Below, one piece after another: positions 35,451 through 46,451 of a stretch of 64,000 nucleotides of DNA (within the stretch, counting starts at the first letter, position 1; each line of letters opens with the position of its first letter). Both the position numbers and the translations under genes were made by a program. Where the stretch lies: NCBI GenBank assembly GCA_007115705.1, contig QXEO01000143.1, positions 5,439,434-5,503,433 on the forward strand, in the 5' to 3' direction. The notes below the pieces were generated by a model. It made no database searches. It was given only the letters and a program-made list of their open reading frames with translations, and had not been told where the DNA came from. This DNA is from Dactylis glomerata. Lineage: Eukaryota > Streptophyta > Magnoliopsida > Poales > Poaceae.

Positions 35451-37121
35451 TGATACGTCTCCAACGTATCTATAATTTTTGATGCTCCATGCTTGTTTTT
35501 ACACCATTTGCCTATTGTTTCGTTACACTTCGTGGCACTTTTATGCATTTTTTAGAACTAACCTATTAACAAGTTGCCATAGTGCCAGTTCCCTGCTTTC
35601 TGCTGTTTTTGTGTTTCAGAAGTGATACACAGGAAATATTCTCGGAATTGGACGAAATAAGTTTCTGAAGTCTTATTTTACCCGGAAGCTTCCAGAGATC
35701 CGAAGGAGAGAAGGAGAGGGGCCACCAGGGGCCCACACGCCTGGGTGGCGCGGCCAGCCCCTGGCCCGCGCCACCAAGGTGTGAGGCCACCTGGGTCCTC
35801 CTCTGACATCGCCCCTTCGCCTATAAAGACCCCCCGACGGAAAAAACCTAAGGACCCGATCACTTTTCTAGAACACATCGCGATCCGCCGCCGCCATCGA
35901 CCCGAAGATCGGGAGGGTCCAGAAGCTCTTCCCGGCACCCTGCCGGAGAGGGGAATCGCCACCGGATGTCTTCTTCATCGCCATGCTTGCCTCTGGAGCG
36001 ATGAGTGAGTAGTCTACCTTGGACTATGGGTCCATAGCAGTAGCTAGATGGTTGTCTTCTCCACCATGTGCTTCATGTTTAGATCTCATGAGCTGCCCTA
36101 CATGATTGAGATCACCGTTATGTAATTCTACATGTTTGGTTTGTTGGGATCCGATGAATATTGGTGTTTATGATTGAGTTGCTGTACTGAATATTATCTT
36201 ATGTTATCTCTATGTTGTTTATGATCTTGCATGCTCTCCGTTGTTAGTAGCTATCTTGGCCGAGTAGTTGCTAGTGACTCCAAGAGGGGGTATTTATGCT
36301 CGATAGTGGGTTCATGCCTCTATTTAACCTGGGGGAGTGACAGAAACCTCTAAGGTTGTAGATGTGCTGTTGCTACTAGGGAGAAAACAACATTCATATG
36401 CTCAAGGGCATATGCTTTGTTTACATTACACACTTTGCTTAAAGCAATTATCTGTTGTTCACAACTTAATACTCATGGGGTGTTCGGATTGATATCCCCG
36501 GGAGTGGATTATTAGTCATAGATGCAGTTGGATGGCGGTCTATGTATTTTGTTGTAATGCCCAGAGTAAATCTCATAGTGATCTTCTTGACATATCACGT
36601 TTATCTTTATTCTATCAATTGCCCAACTGTAATTTGTTTACCCAGCATGTGTTATTTATCTTATGGAGAGACACCACTAGTGAACTGTGGACCCCGGTCC
36701 TATTTCCATCATATTGCTATTACCTGTTTACTTTACTCGCAGTGTTTACTTTACTCGCATACTCTACTGTTTTCCACTCGATACGCTCATAACCTTTGTT
36801 TCAAGCAAACCGGTGAGATTGACAACCTCATCGCAAGTTGGGAACAAAGTACTTGGTTGTGTGTGTGCAGGTTCCGCGTTGCAGTTAGCAAGCAAAGCTT
36901 GGACGAGGCGCCATATATAAATTGTCTGAAGCTGTCGCAAGCTAGCAAGCATCACCTTCAGCCGTCATTGTCTGCTTTTCTCCTGAACGATAAACCTTGG
37001 TTTCTTAACTGAGGGAAAACAAGCTGCTATACTCATCATACCTTCCTCTTGGGGTTCCCAACGGGCTGGTCATTCACCACGCACAAGGACCTCTGATCTC
37101 CCACATCAACTTGGAGTATCA
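35451..37121 (+). repeat. 5' LTR of B (1,671 bp)
   Basis: TGAT...ATCA termini; TATA box CTATAAAGACC at about 35821. It differs from the 3' LTR at scattered sites, e.g. GACGAAATAAGTTTCTGAAG versus GACGAAACAAGTTCCTGAAG. Confidence 0.92.
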
Positions 37122-37131
37122 GCCTCTTTTC

Positions 37132-37149
37132 TGGCGCCGTTGCCGGGGA
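37132..37149 (+). promoter_or_regulatory. Primer-binding site of B (tRNA-Asp type)
   Basis: TGGCGCCGTTGCCGGGGA, 10 nt after the 5' LTR. Confidence 0.9.
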
Positions 37150-37315
37150 AGAGTGGAAGACCTCTGCAAGGGGAGTTTTCGCACGCACATCCTTTACTTT
37201 GTTTTATTGTTTTGCTTTACTTTATTTATTTTACCTGCATTGCTTTATATCAAAAACCCAAAAAAATTAGAATCCTTGGTAGTTGTTTTTACTTGTTTAC
37301 TTTCATTTTGCTGAA

Positions 37316-38389
37316 ATGGCCAATCCTGAAAACACCAAGTTGTGTGACTTTACTAGCACAAACAATAGTGATTTTATCTGCACTCCTATTGCACCACCTG
37401 CTCCTGCCGCAAACTTTTATGAGATTAAGCCTGCTTTGTTGAACCTTGTTATGAAAGAGAAATTCTCTGGTGCTAGTACTGAAGATGCTGCAGCTCATCT
37501 CAACAATTTTGTTGAGCTATGTGAGATGCAGAAATATAAGGATGTAGAAAGTGATATTATTAAGCTCAAGTTGTTTCCTTTTTCTCTGAGAGGAAAAGCT
37601 AAAGATTGGTTGCTGTCTTTGACTAAGAATAGTATTGATTCATGGGCTAAGTGTAAGGATAATTTTATTGGTAGATACTATCCTCCTGCTAAGATTATAT
37701 CTCTGCGTAGCAATATTATGAAGTTTACTCAGTTTGATAATGAACATGTTGCTCAAGCTTGGGAAAGAATGAAATCTATGATAAAGAATTGCCCCACTCA
37801 TGGACTGACTACTTGGATGATTATCCAAACTTTTTATGCAGGACTGAATTTTTCTTCGAGGAACCTACTTGATTCAGCTGCTGGAGGCACTTTTATGTCC
37901 CTTACCTTGGGCGCCGCAACACAGCTACTTGACAACATGATGGTAAATTATTCCGAATGGCACACCGAGAGAGCTCCACAAGGTAAGAAGGTAAATTCTG
38001 TTGAGGAAACCTCTTCCTTGAGTGATAAGATTGATACCATTATGGCTATGCTTGCTAATGATAGGACTCATGTTGATCCTAATAATGTTCCTTTGGCCTC
38101 TTTGGTTGCTCAAGAAGAGCATGTTGATGTGAATTTCATTAGAAACAATAATTTTAACAACAATGCTTATAGGAACAATTTTGCTAGTAACAATTATAGG
38201 CCGTATCCTTCTACCAATGGTAATGGTTATGGTAACTCTTATGGTAATTCCTACAACAACACTAGGGCCGCGCCCTCCGAGCTTGAGGTAATGCTCAAGG
38301 ACTTCATCGGTAAGCAAACTGCTTTTAACAAGTCTGTTGAGGAAAAGTTAGGAAAAATTGATATTCTTGCTTCTAAAGTTGATAGCTGA
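37316..38389 (+). CDS. Element B gag (C-terminally truncated by element C)
   Basis: From the ATG at 37316 (MANPENTKLCDFTSTNN), 357 residues; an upstream in-frame ATG at 37283 lies in the leader. The retrotransposon gag domain is visible at about residues 40-160: NLVMKEKFSGASTEDAAAHL, FPFSLRGKAKDWLLSLTKNS, WAKCKDNFIGRYYPPAKI and EHVAQAWERMKSM. Residues ~275-320 are strikingly Asn/Tyr/Gly-rich (NNFNNNAYRNNFASNNYRP), and no CCHC zinc knuckle is seen. The stop TGA is supplied by the first three bases of element C's LTR. The related gag in A carries a nonsense codon that is GGA here, so B's copy was the better preserved before C inserted. Confidence 0.85.
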   Translation: MANPENTKLCDFTSTNNSDFICTPIAPPAPAANFYEIKPALLNLVMKEKFSGASTEDAAAHLNNFVELCEMQKYKDVESDIIKLKLFPFSLRGKAKDWLLSLTKNSIDSWAKCKDNFIGRYYPPAKIISLRSNIMKFTQFDNEHVAQAWERMKSMIKNCPTHGLTTWMIIQTFYAGLNFSSRNLLDSAAGGTFMSLTLGAATQLLDNMMVNYSEWHTERAPQGKKVNSVEETSSLSDKIDTIMAMLANDRTHVDPNNVPLASLVAQEEHVDVNFIRNNNFNNNAYRNNFASNNYRPYPSTNGNGYGNSYGNSYNNTRAAPSELEVMLKDFIGKQTAFNKSVEEKLGKIDILASKVDS

Positions 38390-39781
38390 TGACCCACAAG
38401 TATAGGGGATCGCAACAGTCTTCGAGGGAAGTATTACCCAAATTTATTGATTCGACACAAGGGGAGCCAAAGAATATATGTAAGCCTTAACAGATGAGTT
38501 GTCAATTCAGCTGCACCTGGAAACAGTCTCACTCGCAGTGGTTTATCAGTAGCAACAGTTTTATAGCGGTGACAGTAGTGAAACAGTAACAGCAGTAGTA
38601 AAATAGCAGCGGTAAAAGTAACGGTTGTAACCAGTAGGAACAAATATTGTAGGCATAGGGATGGATTACGGGCGTTGCATGGATAAGATAATTCATGAAA
38701 TCAATGAGACATGGGCATTGCAGATAAATAATGATAAAGCATCCTAGTACAAACAATCATAGGCATGTGTTCCGTATATAGTCGTACGTGCTCACAAGGA
38801 GAAACTTGCACGACATCTTTTGTCCTACCAGCCTGTTGCAGCAGGGCCTCAAGGGAAACTACTGGTAATTAAGGTACTCCTTTTAATAGAGTACCGGAGC
38901 AAAGCATTAGCACTCGGTGAACACATGTGATCCTCACATCATAGCCATCCCCTCCGGTTATCCCAATTTCTGTCACTTTGGGGCCTCAGGTTCCGGACAA
39001 CAATATGTGTATACAACTTGTAGGTAAGACCATAAACAACAAGTATCATCATAGAAATAATAACATGTTCAGATCTGAAATCATGGCACTCGGGCCCAAA
39101 GTGACAAGCATTAAGCACAACAAGTTGCAACAATGTCATAGGCACTAAATAAAGATACTAAGCACTATGCCCTATCAATCTCATATCAAATTACATGAAT
39201 AATCTCATCCAATCCCTACCATCCCCTCACCTACAGTGGGGGAATTACTCACACATGGATGGGGGAGTCATGGATGGTCGATGGAGGAGCGTCGGTGGTG
39301 ATGGTGATGAAGATCTCCTCCGAATCCCCGTCCGGCAGGGTGCCAGAACGGAGTTTCTGGTTCCGAATCGCGGTTTCTGATGACGGCGGCGCAGCGGAAG
39401 TCTATCTGGGAAAAACGCCGTCTCCCCGATATTATGTCGCCAGGGGGTATATGTACGCGAGAGGGGAGGTCGAGAGGGGACCTGGGGCCACCTCATGCAT
39501 GGGTGGCGCGGCCAGGGCTGGGCCGCGCCACCAGTGTGTGACGGACCCTCGAGCCTCCTCTCCCTCCTGTCTTCTGGCTCCGTGGGTCTTCTGGTGAAAT
39601 AGGATTTTTCATGATTTTTCCCGAATTTTTACTGGAAGTTGAATTTCTGCACAAAACGAGACACCAGAGCAATTCTGCTGAAAACAGCGTCAGTCCGTGT
39701 TAGTTGTATTCAAAACACACAAATTAGAGGAGAAACAATAGCAAAAGTGTTCGGGAAAGTAGATACATTTTGGACGTATCA
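38387..39781 (-). repeat. 3' LTR of C (1,395 bp)
   Basis: On the minus strand it begins TGATACGTCCAAAATGTATC and ends ACTTGTGGGTCATCA. A TATA-like CGTACATATACCCCC lies at about 39462-39446. Confidence 0.9.
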
Positions 39782-41761
39782 ACTCCCCCCAAGCTTAGCT
39801 ATTTGCTTGTCCTCAAGCAATTCAGTTAACAACTGAGAGCGATAAAAGAAACTTTCACGAACACATTTGCTCATATGATGTATATATACTAACTATGTGA
39901 TCAAGTACTCAGGCAATTCATAATAAGAAATATGCAACTAATGTCACCTCATAGTCAAGCAAGCTATGAAAGAGTGCCAATGCACTAATAACAAGTAACA
40001 TGTGCATGAGAAACTACAAGATTGTAATATGCATAAATGATATGAAAGAGTGGTATCCCGCTTGCCTTTATTTGTAGAGCAAAACATAAATGTTGAGGCA
40101 CCTCTGAAGTCCAAGGGAAGACTAGAAGTAGAAATATCAAAGATACAAGCATCAAAGTTATACCACAATTAACCGTGTTCTGGGACAAGCACATTACACT
40201 AAGAATAACGGCTATGCTCTCAAGAAGTGCTTAAAGTTAGAAGGTGGTGACTCAACATAAAAGTAAATGAATGGCCCTTTGCAGAGGGAAGCAGTGATTT
40301 AACATGTGCTAGAGCTTTTCATTTGTAAAACAGAGATAAAAGTTTATTTTGAGAGGTGGTTGTTCTATGTCAATGACTAGCAATGGGGACTTACTATCTT
40401 CCATAATAAACAAGTGAGAGCGGTTCCGAGTTCTTTGAAATTTGGCACATTGGTGCTCTTTTATAAAGCTTTGGCACTCCTCCCCACCTTTTTCCTTTCT
40501 CAAACCATGGCTAACCGATTCCATCGGGTGCCCACCAACTTTCACATTCCTTTGGAGGAGTGCCTTTTTTCTTTTCTTTTAGAATTAAGATTATAATGGT
40601 CTGTCCAGCTCCCTTGCAAAATTAATGACGAGCAGATGAAGCTGCCTAGTCGAGGGGTACTTAATTTAATATGGAAGATAGCAATTCTGACCACTACGTC
40701 CCCATGAGCTAAAAACAACGGCACAAAATGAGAAGTAGTTGAAAGTTTTGAAAGGTAGCACATGAAAAATTACTTGGAATGGCTTACAAATACCATGCAT
40801 AGGAATTTATAGTGGACTCTTTGGAAGACTTGGTTTTTGGTAATTGGATGCACGAGTAGAGCTCATACTCAGTACAAGTGAAGGCTAGCAAAAGACTGGG
40901 AAGCGACAATCGAGAGAGCAATAACTATCATAATCATGCTTGCGACAAAACAAAATTAATATAGGCATAAAAATGATACAAGAACTCTGAGGCAAATTAG
41001 ATCATCGAGGCTTAATTGACTTTGTTCAGTCTTATGCATGCTTGAGCATGTGCCAAGTCGATTCAAATGAAGCTTTCAGAGGTGGATACCACAATATCAT
41101 ACCATACTATGAATAAAACAATGCATGCAAGCGTCTACATGACATGCTACAGGCTAATAGTAAATTGAAACTAATCATATGAGAGCAAGAACTACAAAGC
41201 ATCCATTAGATAACATATACCTTACATGAACCGACTAAGCATGTCCACATAGATGAGTATATGTACAAAAATGAAAACAAATAGAGTTCATACTAGCCTC
41301 TTACCACATCTCGGATTGTCATATGTCGTCATTATTGCTCTTCACTTGTGTGGCTTGAATAATATAAAGTGAATACCAAGCTCCAATGGAGTAACGGGAG
41401 ACTGAACTCTGCAACAAACTTTACAAAACCGAAGAAGAACAACAAATATTTTTGGGGTTTTCGATTTTTGAAACAAAAGCGGAAGGAAATAGCAAACCAA
41501 GCAAAATATTTTTGGGTTTTTCAAGTAGCAAACCGAAAATAGCAAGTAAAGCAAACCAAAGGTGGAAAACCAAAGAACCAAATAGAGAGAAACAACGGAA
41601 ATATTTTTGGTCTTTTTGTGTTTTGGAAAAGTGGAAATAAGAACGAGAACACTTGAGAAAATAAAACATGGATATACAAAGGTCCGACAAAATGTGATGT
41701 GTAGATGAGCGAATCGTCGGCGTACCTCCCCCCAAGCTTAGGCTTTTGGCCTAAGTGGAGA
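39782..41761 (-). other. Element C 3' non-coding region and polypurine tract
   Basis: No long frame. Purine-rich AAGCTTGGGGGGAGT next to the 3' LTR is the plus-strand primer. A second similar TAAGCTTGGGGGGAGGTACG lies at about 41740-41721, just below the 335-aa ORF. Confidence 0.6.
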
Positions 41762-42769
41762 TCAATTCCGGCTCTGGTAGCTGCCCCAGGCTGGTGGGTC
41801 ATCATAGGTGTAATCGTACCCCGGCTCCCGTGAAGATGAAGCTGATGGCGCATAATCATAATAAGGCTGCTCATATGGGAAATTCGTAGTGTTGGAGGGT
41901 TGCCCCGACTCTTCGGCGCCCTCCTCATCGTGTACAGGCGGCGGGTGCTCTTCCACATATGCATCGAGCTCATCTTCTGTAAGCGACCATCCATTCCTGC
42001 GATCAAGGTTAAACAAAAGAGGTGCAGGCAAACGGATTGATCGTTCAGACTTTACTACCCTCCAGGTAGTCTTCTTGAAAAAGGTTAGCTCAAATGTTAA
42101 ATTAATCAAACTGGCAGGAGGAGAAATAAACTTATGTTGAACCATAGCATCAAGACCAAGTTTCTCCTCGGGGAACTGCAGATCTCGAAAATGAGGCAAA
42201 ACACCATGCAAAGCTAACAGGCGTGAAGCTATAAGCCCCCCACAGATTCCCCCTTTCTCACGATTAATATCAAGACGGAAAGCTATTAAGGCACCCAAAT
42301 TGTAAGTTCTATCGCGCCTTAAAGCAGCAGCAATGAAAGCTAGATCATGGAGAGACAATTTACTTGCAGATTTCCTAGCAAGAACACATTTGGTAATGAA
42401 GAAGGCGAAATATCGAATGGATGGGAAATGAATGTTTCGAATTTTACCACCCTCTCCTGTGAAGCTTCTTCCTTGACAAATCTCCTCGTATAGTTCTAAC
42501 ATTTGCCTTGGTTGTCCCCTTATCTTCTCGAGCGATCCCCACTGTGGTACTCTAATAGCTGTACAGAAAACATCAAAAGGCAAGTCCACAGATTTGTTAT
42601 AAATTTTATAATGAACCATGGGTTTAGAAGCGGACCAAATAAATCTGAAATCCTGTACCACAGACATTGTTAGTTTAACATATTGGGGAGGTTCACCCTC
42701 AACAAAATATTCTAATCCTGCATTAGAAAGCAAGGCTTGAAAATCCTGAAGGAATCCAGTAGCACTCAA
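41762..42769 (-). CDS. Element C ORF in the env position, function unknown (335 aa)
   Basis: An intact 335-residue frame between protease and 3' LTR. It starts MSATGFLQDFQALLSNAGLE. The core has SVVQDFRFIWSAS, VDLPFDVFCTAIRVPQWGSL, LSLHDLAFIAAALRRDRTYN and GICGGLIASRLLALHGVLP, and the C-terminus is rich in Asp/Glu/Pro/Tyr (YEQPYYDYAPSASS). The middle is reminiscent of the plant-transposon/Athila ORF-1 domains in this position (inferred). No signal peptide, membrane segment or furin-like site is seen, so an envelope role is not supported. Confidence 0.7.
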   Translation of the reverse strand: MSATGFLQDFQALLSNAGLEYFVEGEPPQYVKLTMSVVQDFRFIWSASKPMVHYKIYNKSVDLPFDVFCTAIRVPQWGSLEKIRGQPRQMLELYEEICQGRSFTGEGGKIRNIHFPSIRYFAFFITKCVLARKSASKLSLHDLAFIAAALRRDRTYNLGALIAFRLDINREKGGICGGLIASRLLALHGVLPHFRDLQFPEEKLGLDAMVQHKFISPPASLINLTFELTFFKKTTWRVVKSERSIRLPAPLLFNLDRRNGWSLTEDELDAYVEEHPPPVHDEEGAEESGQPSNTTNFPYEQPYYDYAPSASSSREPGYDYTYDDPPAWGSYQSRN

Positions 42770-43708
42770 GAATGCTGAGCATGGATAGTGTGAGGGGAAA
42801 ACCTTCTCTTCACGATGAACTTACATAACATCTTGCACTTCTAGTTCATGTTGAGAGAGTTGATATGCATTCCTCTCCATTTCTGAAAATTTTGACACAC
42901 CTCATAAAAAGTGATTTGAAGACAAGCAAGTGTAGGAAACTACTGTAGTGAGTTACTAGAGAGCTAACATGCATCAAAATATAAATTCTAAGCAAGAGAA
43001 CAAGCATGCATACTCATTTATACTATCACCTACAATGCTAAAATACTCAAGATATACTTCACCAAAAGAAAATCTACTTGGACAGGTGGAGGAGTCACAC
43101 ACCGGAGAGCAAATGATCCAAATTTCAGCAGAAGTGTTGGGCTGAACAAGGAGATCGAAAAATCGAGGTGAAGAACAGCAAGAACTCGGGTTTCAGCTGA
43201 GTGTGTCGTTGTTTTCGGGAGAGAGAAAGAGCTGGGGAAGAAGAGATGAGTGAGGGGCCTGGTGGGGCCCCCTCACACCTGGGTGGCGCGGCCAGGGCTG
43301 GGCCGCGCCACCTGTGTGTGAGGTGGCGTGGCTGCCCCACCTGGTGCCTCCCAGGTGTCTCTCTGCCCCATTTTTGACATAAAAATTTATAAAGAATTTT
43401 CTGGAATTTTTCGAGAAACTTTATTTTCGAGGATTTTTCAGAAATTGGCATATTGATGAAACTCAGGAAAACGACGATGAAAAGATTTCAAGCAAATCAA
43501 AACTAAGCATGCAGCAGCTCTGAGATACTCTTAATCATACGACTTAACTGAAGGAACAAAATTTGATAAAAGTAAATACAAGTGAGGTGGAGTGGATGCG
43601 GTGAAAACGAAGTTTCTTTCATATAAAATCACTTTGCTAACAAGGTTGATCAAGTCTTGTTACCAAACTAACTTTGTATGAGGCAAAACTTTGCATATCA
43701 CTTAATGC

Positions 43709-44479
43709 TTATGTTACCTCAACTTTGATAGGTATAGTCCCAACCATAACAATTTGACATTCTTCCTTGGGCTTTCGCTCTGAACAAATAATTTGACCAA
43801 CTTTGATGGTCTCAACATGCTTCATTGTATTTAGAGCATTCTTCCTATCAATCTTCTTGGGAAAATATACTGTATACTCTTTGTCATTAACATTAAAAGT
43901 GACTTTTCCTTGATTGCAATTAATAACAGCACCTGCGGTATTTAGAAAAGGTCTCCCAAGAATAATAGACATATTATCATCTTCAGGCATTTCCAACACA
44001 ACAAAATCAGTTAAAATCAAGCAGCTGTTAGCAACTTGAACAGGAACATTCTCACATATACCAATAGGAATAGTAGTAGACTTATCAGCCATCTGCAAGG
44101 ATATATCAGTTGATACCAATTTTTCTAAATCAAGTCTCTTATAGAGGGAAAAAGGCATGACACTAACTCCAGCTCCCAAATCACATAAAGCAGTTCTAAC
44201 ATAGTTATTTTTAATGGAGCAAGGAATAGTTGGTATACCTGGATCTCCAAGCTTCTCCGGTACTTTACCATCAAAAGAATAGTTAGCAAGTAAAGTGGAA
44301 ATTTCCTCACTAGGAATTTTCCTTTTGTTAGTGACAATATCTTTCATATACTTTGCATAAGGAGGCATTCTAATAGCATCAGTCAAAGGAATTTGCAAAA
44401 ATAAAGGTCTCATCCATTCAGAAAACCTGTTGTAGTGTTCTTCTTCCTTGGACTTGTGTTTCTTACTAGGAAAAGGCAT
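43709..44479 (-). CDS. Element C aspartic protease region
   Basis: 256 residues, in frame with gag and only two codons beyond its TAG. Retropepsin-like signature ALCDLGAGVSVMPFSLYKRL (Asp-Leu-Gly-Ala in place of D[TS]G) and the second half SIILGRPFLNTAGAVINC. The N-terminal part (PFPSKKHKSKEEEHYNRFSE, IPLTDAIRMPPYAKYMKDIV) is the gag-protease linker typical of Athila-like polyproteins. It stops at VGTIPIKVEVT, where autonomous relatives would lead on to reverse transcriptase; nothing of that follows. Confidence 0.88.
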   Translation of the reverse strand: MPFPSKKHKSKEEEHYNRFSEWMRPLFLQIPLTDAIRMPPYAKYMKDIVTNKRKIPSEEISTLLANYSFDGKVPEKLGDPGIPTIPCSIKNNYVRTALCDLGAGVSVMPFSLYKRLDLEKLVSTDISLQMADKSTTIPIGICENVPVQVANSCLILTDFVVLEMPEDDNMSIILGRPFLNTAGAVINCNQGKVTFNVNDKEYTVYFPKKIDRKNALNTMKHVETIKVGQIICSERKPKEECQIVMVGTIPIKVEVT

Positions 44480-44485
44480 TGGTTT

Positions 44486-46363
44486 CTATACCCAAGGTTC
44501 CCTCTCTTTACCATGCTTGTTGGCAATGAAGTCTTCTTTGGTGTACTTGGCATTCTTGTCCCTCTTTTCTGGTTCTTCTTCAACTTCTTCTTTATCTTCT
44601 TTATCGGAAGCATCTCCTGGTTCAGTTTCAGCATCAGAAATAGAAACACTATTAGGATCTTTACCTACATCAGAGGATTCTGCAGTTGTTTTATGCTTCT
44701 TCTTCTTCTTCTCAGAAGGGATATCGTCATTTGCAACTCGTTGAGAATCTTGCTCGACCCTCTTAGGATGTCCTTCAGGATATAATGGGTCTTGAGTAGC
44801 AGCACCACTTCTTGTGCGTATTTCACATGCTTGCTTCTCTCTTGCAGCATTAACTAGCAAGTCTTTTTGCACCTTGGTAAGCTGATCAATTTGTGTTTGA
44901 ACCATTTGAAAATGTTTAGCAAGTATCTTCACATCATTGGCGGTTCTCTCCACAATATCCTGCAACTTGTTAATAGCTCTAGAATTTTCCAACAAATGAT
45001 TATGCACCATTCTATTAAAATTTTCTTGCTTAACAATAAAATTATCAAATTCATCTAAGCATTGATCAGGGGGTTTAGTATAAGGAATATCTCTTTCATC
45101 AAAGCGTTGGAGAGAGTGTACCTCAATGGTAGATGAGTGAGGGATTGGCTTACATAATTCTTCTATAGGAGGTAAATTCTTCACATCTTTGGCCTTAACA
45201 CCTTTCTCCTTAAGAGATTTCTTAGCTTCCTTCATAACTTCATCATTTAATTCAATCATCCCTCTCTTCTTCGGCGTAGGCTCTGTAGATGGCGCAGGGG
45301 TTGGTGCTGGCGTTGGCTCAACTAGAGTCCAATCATCATGATTCCGGCTTATTTTAGCCATTAATTCTTCAGCTTCAGCCGGAGTTCTTTCCCTGAAAAC
45401 ACAACCAGCACAACTATCCAAATATGACTTAGATTCATCCGTTAGTCCATTATAAAATATATCAAGGAGTTCATTTTTAGGCAATGGTTCTTTAGGCAAA
45501 GCTCTAATTAAAGAACAAAACCTCGTCCAAGATTCAGCCAATATCTCTCCTTTTCCCTGTTCAAAATCAAAGATTTGCTGCACAGCAGCATGTTGAGCAC
45601 TAGCGGGAAAATATTTCTGAAAGAAAGCATTAACCAAAGCAATAGGACTAGTAAGAGATCCAGGAGACAAGCTATTAAACCAAGTTTTAGCTGCATCTTT
45701 CAACGAGAAAGGAAAAATCTTAGCAACAAAGTAAGTGCGGAGCTTAATATCATCAGAAAACAAATTACTCAAAGTAGAAAGCTCATTCATGTGTTCCATA
45801 GCACTCTCATCTTTGGTACCACAAAAAGGAGTTTTCTCAACAATAGATATGTAAGATAAATCCAAAGAAAAATCATAATCCTTGTCTCTAATATTTATGG
45901 GAGAAGCAGCAAACTTAGGATCAGGAGACAAATTATATCTAACAGAACGTCTTGCAAGAAGTTCTTTAACATTACCAGCATTACGAGCAGCACGTGCTTC
46001 AGCAATAAAATCATCATTAAGCTCAATATAAGCATCATCATCATAATCATCACTAGGACATTCCCTAGACTCAGGTGAACTAACAGGTGTAACAGTGGTG
46101 TTTCCCAACTTAGCTCTAGCGATAGTAGCATCTAAAAAGGAACCTAGTGAACCACTCTCATCAAGCACAGTAGAAGCATCATCTAAATTATCAGTGGCAT
46201 TTTCAATCTCAGCAGAAGTAGTAGCAGTAGCGTGTGGGTGTGGTGGTGTAAGCAACTTACTCATAACAGAGGGCGAATCAAGAGCAACAGAGGTGTTGAG
46301 AGTCGTACCTCTTCTTGTAGTGGATGGCAATATAGGAACTTTTCCATCACGAGGTTTACCCAT
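44486..46363 (-). CDS. Element C gag polyprotein
   Basis: 625 residues from MGKPRDGKVPILPST; the frame is open further upstream but that extension translates the primer site, so 46363 is preferred. Parts: low-complexity N-terminus; acidic segment CPSDDYDDDAYIELNDDF; RNAGNVKELLARRSVRYNLS; retrotransposon gag domain at about residues 215-315 (IFPFSLKDAAKTWFNSL, VNAFFQKYFPASAQHAAV, SWTRFCSLIRALPKEPLPKN, LLDIFYNGL); a coiled-coil-like stretch (MVHNHLLENSRAINKLQDIV and on); and a Lys- and Glu-rich tail. No CCHC zinc knuckle is present. It ends at a TAG after EREPWV, and the protease frame continues in phase, so gag and protease were probably one polyprotein. Confidence 0.88.
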   Translation of the reverse strand: MGKPRDGKVPILPSTTRRGTTLNTSVALDSPSVMSKLLTPPHPHATATTSAEIENATDNLDDASTVLDESGSLGSFLDATIARAKLGNTTVTPVSSPESRECPSDDYDDDAYIELNDDFIAEARAARNAGNVKELLARRSVRYNLSPDPKFAASPINIRDKDYDFSLDLSYISIVEKTPFCGTKDESAMEHMNELSTLSNLFSDDIKLRTYFVAKIFPFSLKDAAKTWFNSLSPGSLTSPIALVNAFFQKYFPASAQHAAVQQIFDFEQGKGEILAESWTRFCSLIRALPKEPLPKNELLDIFYNGLTDESKSYLDSCAGCVFRERTPAEAEELMAKISRNHDDWTLVEPTPAPTPAPSTEPTPKKRGMIELNDEVMKEAKKSLKEKGVKAKDVKNLPPIEELCKPIPHSSTIEVHSLQRFDERDIPYTKPPDQCLDEFDNFIVKQENFNRMVHNHLLENSRAINKLQDIVERTANDVKILAKHFQMVQTQIDQLTKVQKDLLVNAAREKQACEIRTRSGAATQDPLYPEGHPKRVEQDSQRVANDDIPSEKKKKKHKTTAESSDVGKDPNSVSISDAETEPGDASDKEDKEEVEEEPEKRDKNAKYTKEDFIANKHGKEREPWV

Positions 46364-46422
46364 GATGAAAGGATTGCAGCGAACAATATGAATACCAAGT
46401 GAACTTACAGATAAAGCTATGC

Positions 46423-46440
46423 TCCCCGGCAACGGCGCCA
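46423..46440 (-). promoter_or_regulatory. Primer-binding site of C (tRNA-Asp type)
   Basis: The minus strand reads TGGCGCCGTTGCCGGGGA next to the 5' LTR. Confidence 0.9.
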
Positions 46441-46451
46441 GAAAATAGTCT

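Noticed and set aside
35678..36008. Repeated ~75-140 aa frames inside the TGATACG-type LTRs (also near 2100, 34400, 50900, 58300, 63100)
   Set aside because: They recur at the same place around the TATA box in every LTR copy on both strands and show no coding signature.
36542..37012. 156-aa frame in B's LTR, repeated at 51755-52225
   Set aside because: It lies wholly in the LTR and is identical because the LTRs are identical; translation is Leu/Tyr/Cys-rich with no domain.
46423..46440. tRNA-Asp-like sequence TCCCCGGCAACGGCGCCA, also at 865 and in reverse at 37132 and 52837
   Set aside because: Only the last 18 nt of a tRNA are present, each beside an LTR; these are primer-binding sites, not tRNA genes.
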